NCBI GenBank assembly: GCA_028868535.1
Contig: JAGWUH010000002.1
Span: forward strand, 1 to 64,000
DNA length: 64,000 nt
Origin: Sphingomonadales bacterium
GTDB lineage: Bacteria > Pseudomonadota > Alphaproteobacteria > Sphingomonadales > Sphingomonadaceae
Direction: 5' to 3'
The notes beneath the pieces were generated by a model, which saw only the letters and a list, made by a program, of their open reading frames with translations, ran no database searches and had not been told where the DNA came from. The position numbers were made by a program, and so were the translations under genes. This document shows positions 19,199 through 27,532 of this stretch, one piece after another; position 1 is the stretch's first letter; every line of letters starts with the position of its first letter.

Positions 19199-19821
19199 GT
19201 GCGCTTCTCCGCGATCAGGGCATTGTCGATGGCCTTGGCGGCCCGGAACGCCGGGCGTTCGCGATAGCGCTCGGCATAGGCGACGAGCGGGGGTTCGGGC
19301 GGGAGCGAGCCGAAGTTCATGCCGAAATCGACCGCCGAGCCGACGTAGACATCGGCCATGGTGAAGCGCGGGCCGCAGACGTAGTCGTGATCGGCGAAGT
19401 GCCCGGCGAGCGTGCGGACCGTGCGTTCGAGCGAACCCCAGCCGGCCATGACCTGCTGCTCCGGCGTGGGCTCGCACTGGAGCGCGCGCGCGGTGATCGC
19501 GGATTCGACCGGGCCGGCGGCGAAGAACAGCCAGCGGAAGTAGTCCGCCTTTTCGCGGTCCGACGGGAGCAGGCCGGCGCCCGGGTGGATCTCGGCCAGG
19601 TAATGGCAGATCGCCGCGGCCTCGGTGACGACGCGGTCGCCTTCCGGAGCGTGGTGGATGATCGTCGGCAGCTTGCCCATCGGGTTGGCGGCGAGCAGTT
19701 CGGGCGGCTTGGCCTGCCATTCGACCAGCACCTGGTGGTAATCCGCGGCGACCTCGTGCAGCGCCCAGCGGGCGACCTGGCCCCGCGACATCGGATGGGT
19801 GAAGAAGGTGTAGCCGGCCAT
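19195..19821 (-). CDS. glutathione S-transferase family protein (second of the array)
   Basis: A 208-residue GST: YTFFTHPMSRGQVARWALHE at the N-terminus, NPMGKLPTIIH with the cis-Pro, TEAAAICHYLAEIHP, then a C-terminal helical domain with the FTMADVYVGSA N-capping motif. It lies 9 bases after the two-domain VOC gene and overlaps the next VOC gene by four bases, so it is translated as part of the operon. The tail RAAKAIDNALIAEKRT is typical. Confidence 0.92.
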   Translation of the reverse strand: MAGYTFFTHPMSRGQVARWALHEVAADYHQVLVEWQAKPPELLAANPMGKLPTIIHHAPEGDRVVTEAAAICHYLAEIHPGAGLLPSDREKADYFRWLFFAAGPVESAITARALQCEPTPEQQVMAGWGSLERTVRTLAGHFADHDYVCGPRFTMADVYVGSAVDFGMNFGSLPPEPPLVAYAERYRERPAFRAAKAIDNALIAEKRT

Positions 19822-19830
19822 GGCGCAATC

Positions 19831-20616
19831 CTACTGGCCGCCGACCAGCGCGAAGAACGCGCCTTGCGGGTCGATGCCCTGGATGATCCAGTCGCCGGTG
19901 GGGACCTGGTGGGGGCCCATCACCACCCGGCCGCCGTTGGCTTCCGCCGCGGCTTTCGCGGCGGCGATGCCGGGGACGCGGAAGTAGTGGTTCCACATCG
20001 ACACGGGCATCTGCTCGGGCTTGCGGCAGATCGCGCCGATCTGCTGGCCGTCGCGCGCGATGAACTGGTATTTGCCCATCGCGCCCATGTCCATCGGCTC
20101 CGGCAGGGTCCAGCCGAACTGGCCGGTGTAGAAGGCCAGCGCGCTGTCGGGGTTGGCGGTCCACAGCTCGTTCCAGCCGCAACGGCCGGTGAGCGTGGGG
20201 GAATAGGCGGTGGAACCCTCGCTGGCGCCGGCGGGCATCACCGGGGTCATCACGTAGAACGGCGTTCCGCAGCAATCGGCGACGAGCGCGAAGCTGCCGA
20301 CGTCGATGGTGGTGCGGGGCATCAGCACCGTGCCGCCGGCCCGTTCGATCGCGGCGGTGGCGGCGTCGACGTCATCGACGGCGATGTAGCCGACCCAGCC
20401 GGGGCGGGCGCCGCCGGCCTGCATCTCTGCGGTGAGCGGCAGCACGCCGCCGGTGCTGCCGCCGTCGGCGTTGAGGATGTGGCCGTAGAACATCGGCGGC
20501 TGGGAGCCGGGCTGGATCGACCAGCCATCGACCACCGCTTCGTAGAACGCCTTGGCGCCGGCGGCGTCGGTGGTCATCAGCTCGTACCAGATGAAGGCTC
20601 CGTGGATGCTGCTCAT
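19831..20616 (-). CDS. two-domain VOC (glyoxalase/bleomycin-resistance fold) protein
   Basis: A 261-residue protein made of two VOC domains (about 5-125 and 135-258). Domain one begins FIWYELMTTDAAGAKAFYEAV and contains GWVGYIAVDDVDAATAAIER; domain two begins RCGWNELWTANPDSALAFY and ends GDWIIQGIDPQGAFFALVG. Paired VOC domains form a complete metal site within one chain. It overlaps the upstream GST gene by four bases. Substrate unknown. Confidence 0.92.
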   Translation of the reverse strand: MSSIHGAFIWYELMTTDAAGAKAFYEAVVDGWSIQPGSQPPMFYGHILNADGGSTGGVLPLTAEMQAGGARPGWVGYIAVDDVDAATAAIERAGGTVLMPRTTIDVGSFALVADCCGTPFYVMTPVMPAGASEGSTAYSPTLTGRCGWNELWTANPDSALAFYTGQFGWTLPEPMDMGAMGKYQFIARDGQQIGAICRKPEQMPVSMWNHYFRVPGIAAAKAAAEANGGRVVMGPHQVPTGDWIIQGIDPQGAFFALVGGQ

Positions 20617-21296
20617 GCGGGTTCTCCGGCGGTTTCGTGTTGCTGGAAGGCGGCGAGATGATCGGCAAGCGCGCGGTGGAACGCGGGCCGGCCCTCGGCG
20701 CGGGCCTTGTAGGCGGCGACGACGGGATAGCCGTCGAGCAGGCCCGGGGTGCGGTCGAGCGGACGCAGCACGGTGGCGAGGAGGATGTCGGCGATCGAGA
20801 AGGTGCCGGCGATCCAGTCCTTGCCGGCGAGCGCCTCGGACAGGTGGCCGAGAACGCGGTGGGTGTGCTGGAGGAACGCCTCGCGCGCGGGGTCGGCCCA
20901 GGGCTTGTCGCGGTGGATCATGTTGGTGACGACCAGCGGCGAAACCGCCGGTTCGACCGAGCTGAGCGCGGCGAAGGCCCAGGTGATCGCCTGCCAGCGG
21001 CCGCCGGGATCGCGCGGGAGCAGGCGCTCGTCCTGTTCGCCGAGGTAGAGCAGGATCGCGCCGGTTTCGAACAGGGGCTGGTGGCCGTCGTCGAAGGCGG
21101 GAACCTGGTTGAACGGCTGGCGCTGGAGGTATTCGGCGGAACGGGGGGCGAAGGCGTCGAAGGTCTCGGCGCGGTAGGGGCGGCCGATCTCCTCGAAGGC
21201 CCAGCGCAGGCGCAGGTCGCGGACGAGGCCCTGGACGGCGGGCGGGCCGGCGTGGAACGCGGTGATGACGGTTTCGGCGGCGGGGTCGAGCGGCAT
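20613..21296 (-). CDS. glutathione S-transferase family protein (first of the array)
   Basis: A 227-residue GST. The N-terminal domain has LRLRWAFEEIGRPYRAETF, PFNQVPAFDDG with the cis-Pro, and LFETGAILLYLGEQ; the C-terminal domain has WIAGTFSIADILLATVLRPL, the FSIAD N-capping box. It follows the first VOC gene by 11 bases and overlaps the two-domain VOC gene by four. The active-site Ser/Cys position is not obvious from reading. Confidence 0.92.
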   Translation of the reverse strand: MPLDPAAETVITAFHAGPPAVQGLVRDLRLRWAFEEIGRPYRAETFDAFAPRSAEYLQRQPFNQVPAFDDGHQPLFETGAILLYLGEQDERLLPRDPGGRWQAITWAFAALSSVEPAVSPLVVTNMIHRDKPWADPAREAFLQHTHRVLGHLSEALAGKDWIAGTFSIADILLATVLRPLDRTPGLLDGYPVVAAYKARAEGRPAFHRALADHLAAFQQHETAGEPA

Positions 21297-21307
21297 GTCG
21301 AGGTCCT

Positions 21308-21799
21308 TCAGGCGGCGGTTGCGGGCGATGTCTCGCCGGCGGCGAAGGCCGGGTCCATCCACATCACTTCCCAGACGTGGCCGTCGGGATCGGCGAGGCT
21401 GCGGCCGTACATGACGCCGTGGTCCTGCGAGGGATTGGGATCGGTGGTGCCGCCGGCGGGGGCGGCGGCGGCGGCCATGCGATCGACTTCGCCGCGATCG
21501 GTGCACGACAGGCAGACCATGACCTCGCTGTGGCCGGCGGGCGGGATCGGCCGGGTGGTGAACGTGGCCCACTTTTCACGGGTGAGCAGCATCACGTGGA
21601 TCGTTTCGGACCAGACCATCGCCGCGGCGGTGCCGTCGGTGAAGCGCGGCTCGTTGGTGAAGCCGATCGCCTCGTAAAAGGCGCGCGCGCGGGCGAGATC
21701 CGTGACGGGCAGGTTGATGAAGCACATGCGGGGTGCGGTGGGGGCGCCGGGGTTCGGGGACACGTTCGGGGACATGTTCGGGGACGGCTTCGGGGACAT
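21308..21799 (-). CDS. VOC-superfamily protein with repeat-encoded N-terminus (operon head)
   Basis: A 163-residue VOC protein: RMCFINLPVTDLARARAFYEAI opens the domain, and the C-terminal DPDGHVWEVMWMDP carries the metal-site Glu. The first 16 residues (repeating SPN/SPK units) are encoded by four 12-bp tandem repeats. The ATG at 21799 has AGGGAG upstream; a GTG at 21847 would add 16 residues, and the domain proper would allow a start as late as 21727. It heads the VOC/GST operon and faces the HxlR gene. Confidence 0.85.
   Translation of the reverse strand: MSPKPSPNMSPNVSPNPGAPTAPRMCFINLPVTDLARARAFYEAIGFTNEPRFTDGTAAAMVWSETIHVMLLTREKWATFTTRPIPPAGHSEVMVCLSCTDRGEVDRMAAAAAPAGGTTDPNPSQDHGVMYGRSLADPDGHVWEVMWMDPAFAAGETSPATAA
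21752..21799. repeat. four tandem 12-bp repeats in the 5' end of a VOC gene
   Basis: Four direct copies of gttcggggacay-type 12-mers lie at 21752-21763, 21764-21775, 21776-21787 and 21788-21799; they differ at one to three bases. The unit is a multiple of three, so copy changes keep the frame and would only lengthen or shorten the Ser-Pro-rich N-terminus. Confidence 0.8.
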
Positions 21800-21858
21800 G
21801 GAGGTGGGGCTCCCTTGCTGCGAATCGATCTTGCGCGAGGCTGCCACTGCTGGTTATA

Positions 21859-21888
21859 GGTTGCAACTATGAAGTTACAAAAAGTAAC
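21859..21888. promoter_or_regulatory. putative HxlR operator overlapping its own start codon
   Basis: Two palindromic units flank the ATG at 21869: GTTGCAAC (perfect 8-bp palindrome, 21860-21867) and GTTAC-aaaaa-GTAAC (21874-21888). Such paired, AT-containing elements between divergent genes are the usual place for HxlR binding; a repressor bound here would block both its own start and the VOC/GST promoter. This is inference from position and symmetry. Confidence 0.4.
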
Positions 21889-22558
21889 CGATGCGGGCCA
21901 GGCGGAGCCGGTGCGGCACGGGCGGCGCTATCGCGATGCCTGCGGTGCCGCGTTCGCGCTCGAGCTGGTGGGCGAGCGCTGGGCGCTGCTGATCATGCGC
22001 GAGCTGATGTTCGGGCCCAAGCGGTTCGGGGCGATCCGTGGCGGGCTTCCGGCGATCAGCGCGCGGGTGCTGGCGGAGCGGCTCGGCGAGCTGGAGGCAG
22101 CGGGGGTGGTGCGGCGCGAGATGCTGGCGCCGCCGGCTTCGGTGGCGGTCTATGCGCTGACCGACTGGGGGCGGCAGGCCGACGAGGCGATGCTCGCGCT
22201 GTGCCGCTGGTCGCTGCAGTCGCCGGGGCACGATCCGTCGCTGCACCTTTCGAGCGCGGGGCTGATGATGAGCCTGCGGGCGTTGTTCCGCGGCGGCGCC
22301 GACACCGCGGGCGAGATCGCGGTGGGCGAGGACCTGTTCGCGGTGAGCGTGGCGAAGGGCGTCTTCACCGTGCGTTCGGGAGCGGGCGAGGCCGCCGCCT
22401 TCCGGCTGACGGCGGCCGATGCCCGGCCGTTGATGCAGCTGTTCTATGGCAAGGTCGGGCTGGCGGCGGCGGAAGCGGTGGGGCTGGCGGTGGCGGGGGA
22501 CCGGGCTGCCGCGGCGGCGTTCGGCGGCTGCTTTGCCCTGCCCGACAAGCTCGCCTGA
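21869..22558 (+). CDS. HxlR-family transcriptional regulator
   Basis: A 229-residue HxlR-type regulator. The winged HTH is clear: ALELVGERWALLIMRELMFG, then KRFGAIRGGLPAISARVLAERLGELEAAGVVRRE. It carries a C-terminal extension of about 110 residues (SCP2-like or unknown fold, including LTAADARPLMQLFYGK) that may hold a ligand. Divergent placement from the VOC/GST operon with a 69-bp gap makes it the obvious candidate regulator. HxlR proteins commonly sense reactive aldehydes or quinones. Confidence 0.88.
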   Translation: MKLQKVTDAGQAEPVRHGRRYRDACGAAFALELVGERWALLIMRELMFGPKRFGAIRGGLPAISARVLAERLGELEAAGVVRREMLAPPASVAVYALTDWGRQADEAMLALCRWSLQSPGHDPSLHLSSAGLMMSLRALFRGGADTAGEIAVGEDLFAVSVAKGVFTVRSGAGEAAAFRLTAADARPLMQLFYGKVGLAAAEAVGLAVAGDRAAAAAFGGCFALPDKLA

Positions 22559-22632
22559 TCGCGGCGGTTCCGCCGGGCGATTAATGGGCTTGGCTGTTGC
22601 GATGCGGCGCGCGCGCGTATAGGCGGGCGGCC

Positions 22633-23616
22633 ATGACTGAATCGATCCACGACCCCCGCTCGACCACCGCTCTCGCTGCGCCCGACCGCCAGGTCAGCGT
22701 GCGCGAGGTGTTCGGCATCGACATCGACATGACGGTGCCGGCGTTCTCGGTCGCCGACGAGCGCGTGCCCGACCGCGACGACAGCTATGTATTCGCCCCG
22801 GACACGACGCTGGCGATCCTGGCGGGGTTCGCATTCAACCGCCGGGTGATGGTGCAGGGCTACCACGGCACCGGCAAGTCGACCCACATCGAGCAGGTGG
22901 CGGCGCGGCTGAACTGGCCGTGCATCCGCATCAACCTCGACGCGCACATCAGCCGCATCGACCTGATCGGGCGCGACGCCATCGTGCTGCGCGACGGCCT
23001 GCAGGTGACCGAGTTCCGCGAAGGGTTGCTGCCCTGGGCATTGCAGCACCCGGTGGCGCTGGTGTTCGACGAGTACGACGCCGGGCGGCCCGACGTGATG
23101 TTCGTGATCCAGCGCGTGCTGGAGACCGAGGGCAAGCTGACGCTGCTCGACCAGAACCGGGTGATCCGGCCGGACCCGAACTTCCGCCTGTTCGCGACCG
23201 CCAACACGGTCGGGCTGGGCGATACCAGCGGGCTCTATCACGGCACGCAGGCGATCAACCAGGGGCAGATGGACCGCTGGAACATCGTCGTCGGCCTCAA
23301 CTACCTGCCGCAGGCGGTGGAGACCGAGATCGTCACCAAGAAGGCGACGGACATCGATCCGAAGCTGGTGGCGGACATGGTCAAGGTCGCGGACCTGACC
23401 CGGCAGGGGTTCATCAACGGCGACATCTCGACGGTGATGAGCCCGCGCACGGTGATCACCTGGGCGCAGAATACCGCGATCTTCAAGGACGCCGGATTCG
23501 CGTTCCGGCTCTCGTTCCTCAACAAGTGCGACGAGACCGAGCGGGTGCTGGTGGCCGAGTATTTCCAGCGGGTGTTTGGCAAGGACCTGCCCGAGAGCGT
23601 GGTCGGGCGGGGTTAA
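22633..23616 (+). CDS. cobS: cobaltochelatase subunit CobS (AAA+ ATPase)
   Basis: A 327-residue AAA+ ATPase, the motor subunit of aerobic cobalt insertion into hydrogenobyrinate a,c-diamide. Walker A is [13 protein letters not shown] (about residues 76-88), Walker [11 protein letters not shown], sensor region [13 protein letters not shown]. The ATG at 22633 is chosen over a TTG at 22597. The usual partner cobT does not follow: rmuC converges on the cobS stop, the two stop codons overlapping in a TTAA. A related MoxR-like role cannot be excluded if cobT is absent from the genome. Confidence 0.9.
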   Translation: MTESIHDPRSTTALAAPDRQVSVREVFGIDIDMTVPAFSVADERVPDRDDSYVFAPDTTLAILAGFAFNRRVMVQGYHGTGKSTHIEQVAARLNWPCIRINLDAHISRIDLIGRDAIVLRDGLQVTEFREGLLPWALQHPVALVFDEYDAGRPDVMFVIQRVLETEGKLTLLDQNRVIRPDPNFRLFATANTVGLGDTSGLYHGTQAINQGQMDRWNIVVGLNYLPQAVETEIVTKKATDIDPKLVADMVKVADLTRQGFINGDISTVMSPRTVITWAQNTAIFKDAGFAFRLSFLNKCDETERVLVAEYFQRVFGKDLPESVVGRG

Positions 23617-25076
23617 TCGACGTCGGCAGGGGTACTTTCCCCTGCACGAGGCATGCTTTCGACCAGCGGGACATCCTCGACGATTTCCCGCTTGCCAATC
23701 TTGATGTGTTTTTCGCTGAGCCTGCGGGCGCGGCTTAGGACGTTGCCTTCGTACGTGCGGGCGAAGTCGTTGAAGCTGTTGACTGCGCGGCCGAGGTGTA
23801 CGCCTGTCTTCATCAGATCATCCTGCGTTTTGGCGAGACTATCGTAGAGATCGCTGGCGAGCTTGCCGATTTCCCGCGCCTCGCGTTCAAGCCCGACCTG
23901 CCGCCATACCTGCGAGATGGTGCGGGCAATGGCGACGAGATTGGTCGGGCTGGCGAGGAGAACGCGCCGTTCGAAGGCAAAATCCCAAAGCTGCGAATCG
24001 TGATCGAGAGCGGCTGCGATGAAGTGCTCGCCCGGCACGAACATCAACACGTAGTCGGGGGCATTCTCGAACTGGCTCTGATAGCTTTTCGAAGCGAGAG
24101 TCTGGATGTGCGCCCGCATCGAGGCTGCATGTTGATCCAGACAACGTTTGCGACTTTCCTCGTCCTCGGCTTCGAAAGCGTCCTGATACGCGTTGAGTGA
24201 GACCTTGGCGTCGATCACCAATTGCTTCTGGCCAGGAATGGTAATCACCGCATCGGGGCGCAGGCGGCCGTCCTCCGTGGTGATCGAGTGTTCGGTGACG
24301 AAATCGGTGTGTTCGGCGAGGCCGCACTGTTCGAGCACGTTGCGGAGCTGCTGTTCGCCCCAGCGGCCGCGCGCCTTGGGGGCGTTGCGCAGCGAGTTGC
24401 CGAGGCGGGCGGCTTCGGCGCGGACCTGTTCCTGGCCTGAGCGCAGCAGCTCGATCTGGCCGGTCAGCTGGCCGAAGGCATCGACGCGGGCCTTTTCGAG
24501 CGCGCCGACCTGGTCCTCATAGCTTTTCAGCCGTTCGTTGACCGGGGCGAGCAGCGCCGCCACCGCCTCCTTGCTGGCCTTTTCCGAGTGGGCGAAGCGT
24601 TCCTGCGCGCGGGCGAGGAAGGTTTCCTGCGCCTTGTCGAGCACCTGGCGACCGGCCGCCTCGAACTGCTTGCGCATTTCCTCCTGCGCGGCGAGCAGCA
24701 GGCGCTTCTGCTCATCGAAATTGGCGGTCTTCTCACGCAGCGTGGCGAGATCAGCGGCCAGGCGGACCTGTTCCTCGCGCAGCGTGGCGACGGTGCCATC
24801 ATGCTCGCGCCGGAGCGCGGCGACGGCCTCGCCGTGGGCGGCGCGGGTGGCGGCGAGCTCGTCCGCCAGCGCATCGGCGCGGGCGGCGCGCTCCCCGGCG
24901 GCGGCGAGATCGGTGATGGCGGCGCGGAAGCGATCGTCGAGCGCGCGCAGCTCCCCCTCGCGCTCGGCGAGGCGGCGGCGGAGATCGGCCGCCGGGCGGG
25001 TGCCGGCGAACCAGCCGAGCCCGCCGGCCACCACCGCCAGTACGATCCAAACGAAAAGCGATCCGGCCGTTTCCAC
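23613..25076 (-). CDS. rmuC: DNA recombination protein RmuC
   Basis: RmuC (487 aa from GTG 25076, GGAG 6 bases before it; a TTG at 25088 would add four residues). N-terminal membrane anchor ([18 protein letters not shown]), long coiled coil (residues about 35-215) and the conserved nuclease-like domain with [36 protein letters not shown] and [14 protein letters not shown]. RmuC limits recombination at inverted repeats. Codon choice changes inside the gene: the C-terminal third uses many A/T-ending codons, unlike the coiled-coil part. Confidence 0.95.
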   Translation of the reverse strand: METAGSLFVWIVLAVVAGGLGWFAGTRPAADLRRRLAEREGELRALDDRFRAAITDLAAAGERAARADALADELAATRAAHGEAVAALRREHDGTVATLREEQVRLAADLATLREKTANFDEQKRLLLAAQEEMRKQFEAAGRQVLDKAQETFLARAQERFAHSEKASKEAVAALLAPVNERLKSYEDQVGALEKARVDAFGQLTGQIELLRSGQEQVRAEAARLGNSLRNAPKARGRWGEQQLRNVLEQCGLAEHTDFVTEHSITTEDGRLRPDAVITIPGQKQLVIDAKVSLNAYQDAFEAEDEESRKRCLDQHAASMRAHIQTLASKSYQSQFENAPDYVLMFVPGEHFIAAALDHDSQLWDFAFERRVLLASPTNLVAIARTISQVWRQVGLEREAREIGKLASDLYDSLAKTQDDLMKTGVHLGRAVNSFNDFARTYEGNVLSRARRLSEKHIKIGKREIVEDVPLVESMPRAGESTPADVD

Positions 25077-25155
25077 GTGCAACTCCAAGAGAACGAACGC
25101 GGAACGTAGCCCGGTCGGCGCGGGTCGTCAAATGACCGGGACCGGCTTTCCCCGG

Positions 25156-25181
25156 GGAACTTTCGCGACTGTCGTTCGGTT
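25156..25181 (+). promoter_or_regulatory. putative EcfG-type (general stress response) promoter
   Basis: GGAAC at 25156-25160 and GGTT at 25178-25181 are 17 bases apart, close to the alphaproteobacterial EcfG promoter pattern GGAAC-N16/17-CGTT (one mismatch). It lies about 100 bp upstream of the glycine-zipper gene on the same strand, in the 208-bp divergent gap with rmuC. Confidence 0.35.
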
Positions 25182-25284
25182 GACTCGCGTGGTCAGGCCC
25201 GGTTCAAACTGTTTTTGGTAAACCGGATTTCGACTCGGATTTCGCTGAGCGGGGCCATTCGCTCCGATGCAACAGGAGCCGCCG

Positions 25285-26199
25285 ATGACTTCATCTCGTC
25301 TTGCCCGCTCGATCCTGGCGGCAGGCGCGCTTTCCTCCGTCGCGTTGCCGCTGTTGGCGGTGCCGGCGCTGGCCCAGCCGGCGGCAGGCGCGCAGCCGCA
25401 GGATATCGACCCCCGGGCGGGCAGCTATATGCCGCCCGACCAGCGCGGGTATCAGGGCCAGCAGGGCTATCCGCAGCAGGGCTATCAGGGCCAGCCGGTC
25501 TACCAGGGCCAGCAGGACAGGTATCCCAATGGCGCGCCGATGCCGGACCAGCGCGGTTATCCCGACCCGCAGGGCACGTACGCGAACGGTGCGCCGATGC
25601 CCGAGCCTGCGCCGCCGCCGGGGTATGACGGCACGCGGCCGCCGCCGCCACCGCCCGGCTATCAGCCTTATGCCGACGAGCGCGCGCGGGTCGCGGCGGA
25701 CGATCGCTATGCCGCCGATGCCGAGCGGTGGGCGCGGGAGAACTGCGTGAAGTCGTCGGGCGACGTGGCCGGCGGGGCGCTGCTGGGCGGCTTGCTGGGC
25801 GCGATCATCGGTTCGAGCGTCGCCGGACGGCACGATCGCGGCGCCGGGGCTTTTGCCGGCGCGGCGATCGGTGCGGTGGGCGGCGCGGCGGTGGCGAGCA
25901 GCGGCAACGGCGAGACCAGCCCGGGATGCCCGCCAGGATACCGGGTGCGCCGCGAGGCGGTGACCTACAGCTACCGCGCGCCGGACTATTACTATGCGGC
26001 GCCGGGGTGGTACCGGCCCTGGGTCTACATCGGCGGGGCCTGGACCTATCGGCCCTACCCCTACCACGACTGGTACTATCGCACTTATCGGGCGCGACCC
26101 TATAGCGGCTATGGCTATCGCGGCTACGGCGGCTATCGCGGCGGGCCGGAGCCGTGGCGGGGAGGCCACGGCGGCTGGGAACACCGCCGCGGCTGGTAG
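25285..26199 (+). CDS. exported glycine-zipper (2TM) envelope protein
   Basis: A 304-residue exported protein. A signal peptide is clear (LARSILAAGALSSVALPLLA, then AQP cleavage). The mature part has a Gln/Pro/Gly-rich, repetitive N-terminal region (QGYQGQ/QGQQGYPQ units, residues about 45-130), one glycine-zipper segment (GGALLGGLLGAIIGSSVAG and AGAAIGAVGGAAV) that may insert into or coat the membrane, and a Tyr/Arg/Gly-rich basic C-terminus. The ATG at 25285 has AGGAG eight bases upstream. It ends next to a bidirectional terminator. Confidence 0.82.
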   Translation: MTSSRLARSILAAGALSSVALPLLAVPALAQPAAGAQPQDIDPRAGSYMPPDQRGYQGQQGYPQQGYQGQPVYQGQQDRYPNGAPMPDQRGYPDPQGTYANGAPMPEPAPPPGYDGTRPPPPPPGYQPYADERARVAADDRYAADAERWARENCVKSSGDVAGGALLGGLLGAIIGSSVAGRHDRGAGAFAGAAIGAVGGAAVASSGNGETSPGCPPGYRVRREAVTYSYRAPDYYYAAPGWYRPWVYIGGAWTYRPYPYHDWYYRTYRARPYSGYGYRGYGGYRGGPEPWRGGHGGWEHRRGW

Positions 26200-26208
26200 C
26201 CGGACGAC

Positions 26209-26236
26209 AAAAGGCCCGGGAATTCCCGGGCCTTTT
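26209..26236. terminator. bidirectional intrinsic terminator
   Basis: A perfect 28-bp palindrome with 12-bp A/T-flanked GC arms (AAAAGGCCCGGG with its complement) lies between the convergent glycine-zipper gene and def. On either strand the stem ends in a run of four T residues, so it can stop transcription from both directions. Confidence 0.88.
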
Positions 26237-26257
26237 CCGTTGAGCGCCAGCGTACTG

Positions 26258-26824
26258 TCAGGCCGCCTTGCGGGCCTTTTCAAGCTTCTTGAGCGCCATG
26301 TTGCGCTTCAGCCGCGACAGGTGATCGATGAACAGCACGCCTTCGAGATGATCCATCTCGTGCTGGATGCAGGTCGCCATCAGGCCCGAGATCGGTTCAT
26401 GGTGGACCTCGCCCCTGAGGTCCTGCCAACGCAGCGTCAACGCCGCCGGGCGCTCGACATCGGCGAAGATGTCGGGGACCGACAGGCAGCCCTCGCGGTA
26501 GACCGCGAAATCTTCCGACGGGTCGAGAATCTCGGGGTTGATGAACACCTGCGGGTTTTTCTTCACCGGGCGATGATCGTGGCCGCAGCCGTCGTCCTCG
26601 CACTGCTCGGTCGGGGCGTCCTCGTCGGGCTCCTGCAGGTCGATGACGACGACGCGCAGCGGGACGCCGACCTGGACCGCCGCGAGGCCGATGCCGGGGG
26701 CGTCGTACATCGTCTCCAGCATGTCGGCGACGAGCGCGTCGAGTTCCGCGTCGAAGCTTTCGACACGCCGGGAAACCTGCTTGAGCGCCGGATCGGGCGC
26801 TTCGATGATCGGACGGATGGCCAT
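26258..26824 (-). CDS. def: peptide deformylase
   Basis: Metalloenzyme (188 aa) that removes the N-formyl group from nascent proteins. All three motifs are present: [17 protein letters not shown] and [12 protein letters not shown]. It carries an insertion of about 20 residues between the second and third strands (near residues 66-88) rich in acidic and metal-ligand residues ([11 protein letters not shown]). Unlike many alphaproteobacteria, def is not adjacent to fmt: recR lies between, on the same strand as def and divergent from fmt. Confidence 0.95.
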   Translation of the reverse strand: MAIRPIIEAPDPALKQVSRRVESFDAELDALVADMLETMYDAPGIGLAAVQVGVPLRVVVIDLQEPDEDAPTEQCEDDGCGHDHRPVKKNPQVFINPEILDPSEDFAVYREGCLSVPDIFADVERPAALTLRWQDLRGEVHHEPISGLMATCIQHEMDHLEGVLFIDHLSRLKRNMALKKLEKARKAA

Positions 26825-26882
26825 GCGCGCCAGATAGGCGCGGGGCGCGGCGTTATCAAGCGGGTCGGGACATCGGCCGGAG

Positions 26883-27479
26883 TCAGGAAATCGGTCTTCG
26901 GGCGCGCAAGGCCTGGGCGAGCGTGCCTTCGTCGAGATAGTCGAGCTCACCGCCGACCGGCAGGCCGTGGGCGAGCTGGGTGACGCGCACGGGAAGGCCT
27001 TCAAGGCGTTCGGCGAGGTAGTGCGCGGTGGTCTGGCCTTCGAGCGTGGCATTCATCGCCAGCACGACCTCGTCGATGCCGCCCTGGCCGACGCGATCGA
27101 GCAGGCGGCCGATGGTGAGGTCTTCCGGGCGGACGCCTTCGAGCGCGGAGAGGCGGCCGCCGAGCACGTGGTAGCGGCCGGTGAACAGGCGCGAGCGATC
27201 GAGCGCCCAGAGGTCCGACACGTCCTCCACCACGCACAGCGCGCGGGGATCGCGGCGGGGATCGGCGCAGATGCCGCACGGGTCCGTGGTATCGACGTTG
27301 CCGCAGGTGTGGCACTCGACCAGGCCGTCGCGGACGGCGGTGAGCGCGGCGACGAGCTCACGCAGGGCGGTGTCGCGGCGCTTGATCAGCCACAGCACCG
27401 CGCGCCGGGCCGAGCGCGGGCCGAGGCCGGGAAGGCGGGCCAGCGCGCCGGCCAGCGTCTCGATCTCTTGCGATGCCAT
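26883..27479 (-). CDS. recR: recombination mediator protein RecR
   Basis: RecR (198 aa) loads RecA with RecF/RecO in gap repair. The HhH motif ([14 protein letters not shown]), the Cys4 zinc finger ([16 protein letters not shown]) and the Toprim domain ([20 protein letters not shown]) are all visible. The ATG at 27479 is chosen; an ATG at 27491 would add four residues. The gap to the divergent fmt gene is 53 bp. Confidence 0.97.
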   Translation of the reverse strand: MASQEIETLAGALARLPGLGPRSARRAVLWLIKRRDTALRELVAALTAVRDGLVECHTCGNVDTTDPCGICADPRRDPRALCVVEDVSDLWALDRSRLFTGRYHVLGGRLSALEGVRPEDLTIGRLLDRVGQGGIDEVVLAMNATLEGQTTAHYLAERLEGLPVRVTQLAHGLPVGGELDYLDEGTLAQALRARRPIS

Positions 27480-27532
27480 GCCGGCACGCATAAGGCCGGG
27501 GCACGGCGAGGGAAAGCCCGGGGAGCCCGTTC

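Noticed and set aside
17551..22558. Genomic island by horizontal transfer for the VOC/GST block
   Set aside because: Codon use and GC look like the surroundings, and there is no integrase, tRNA or repeat at the edges.
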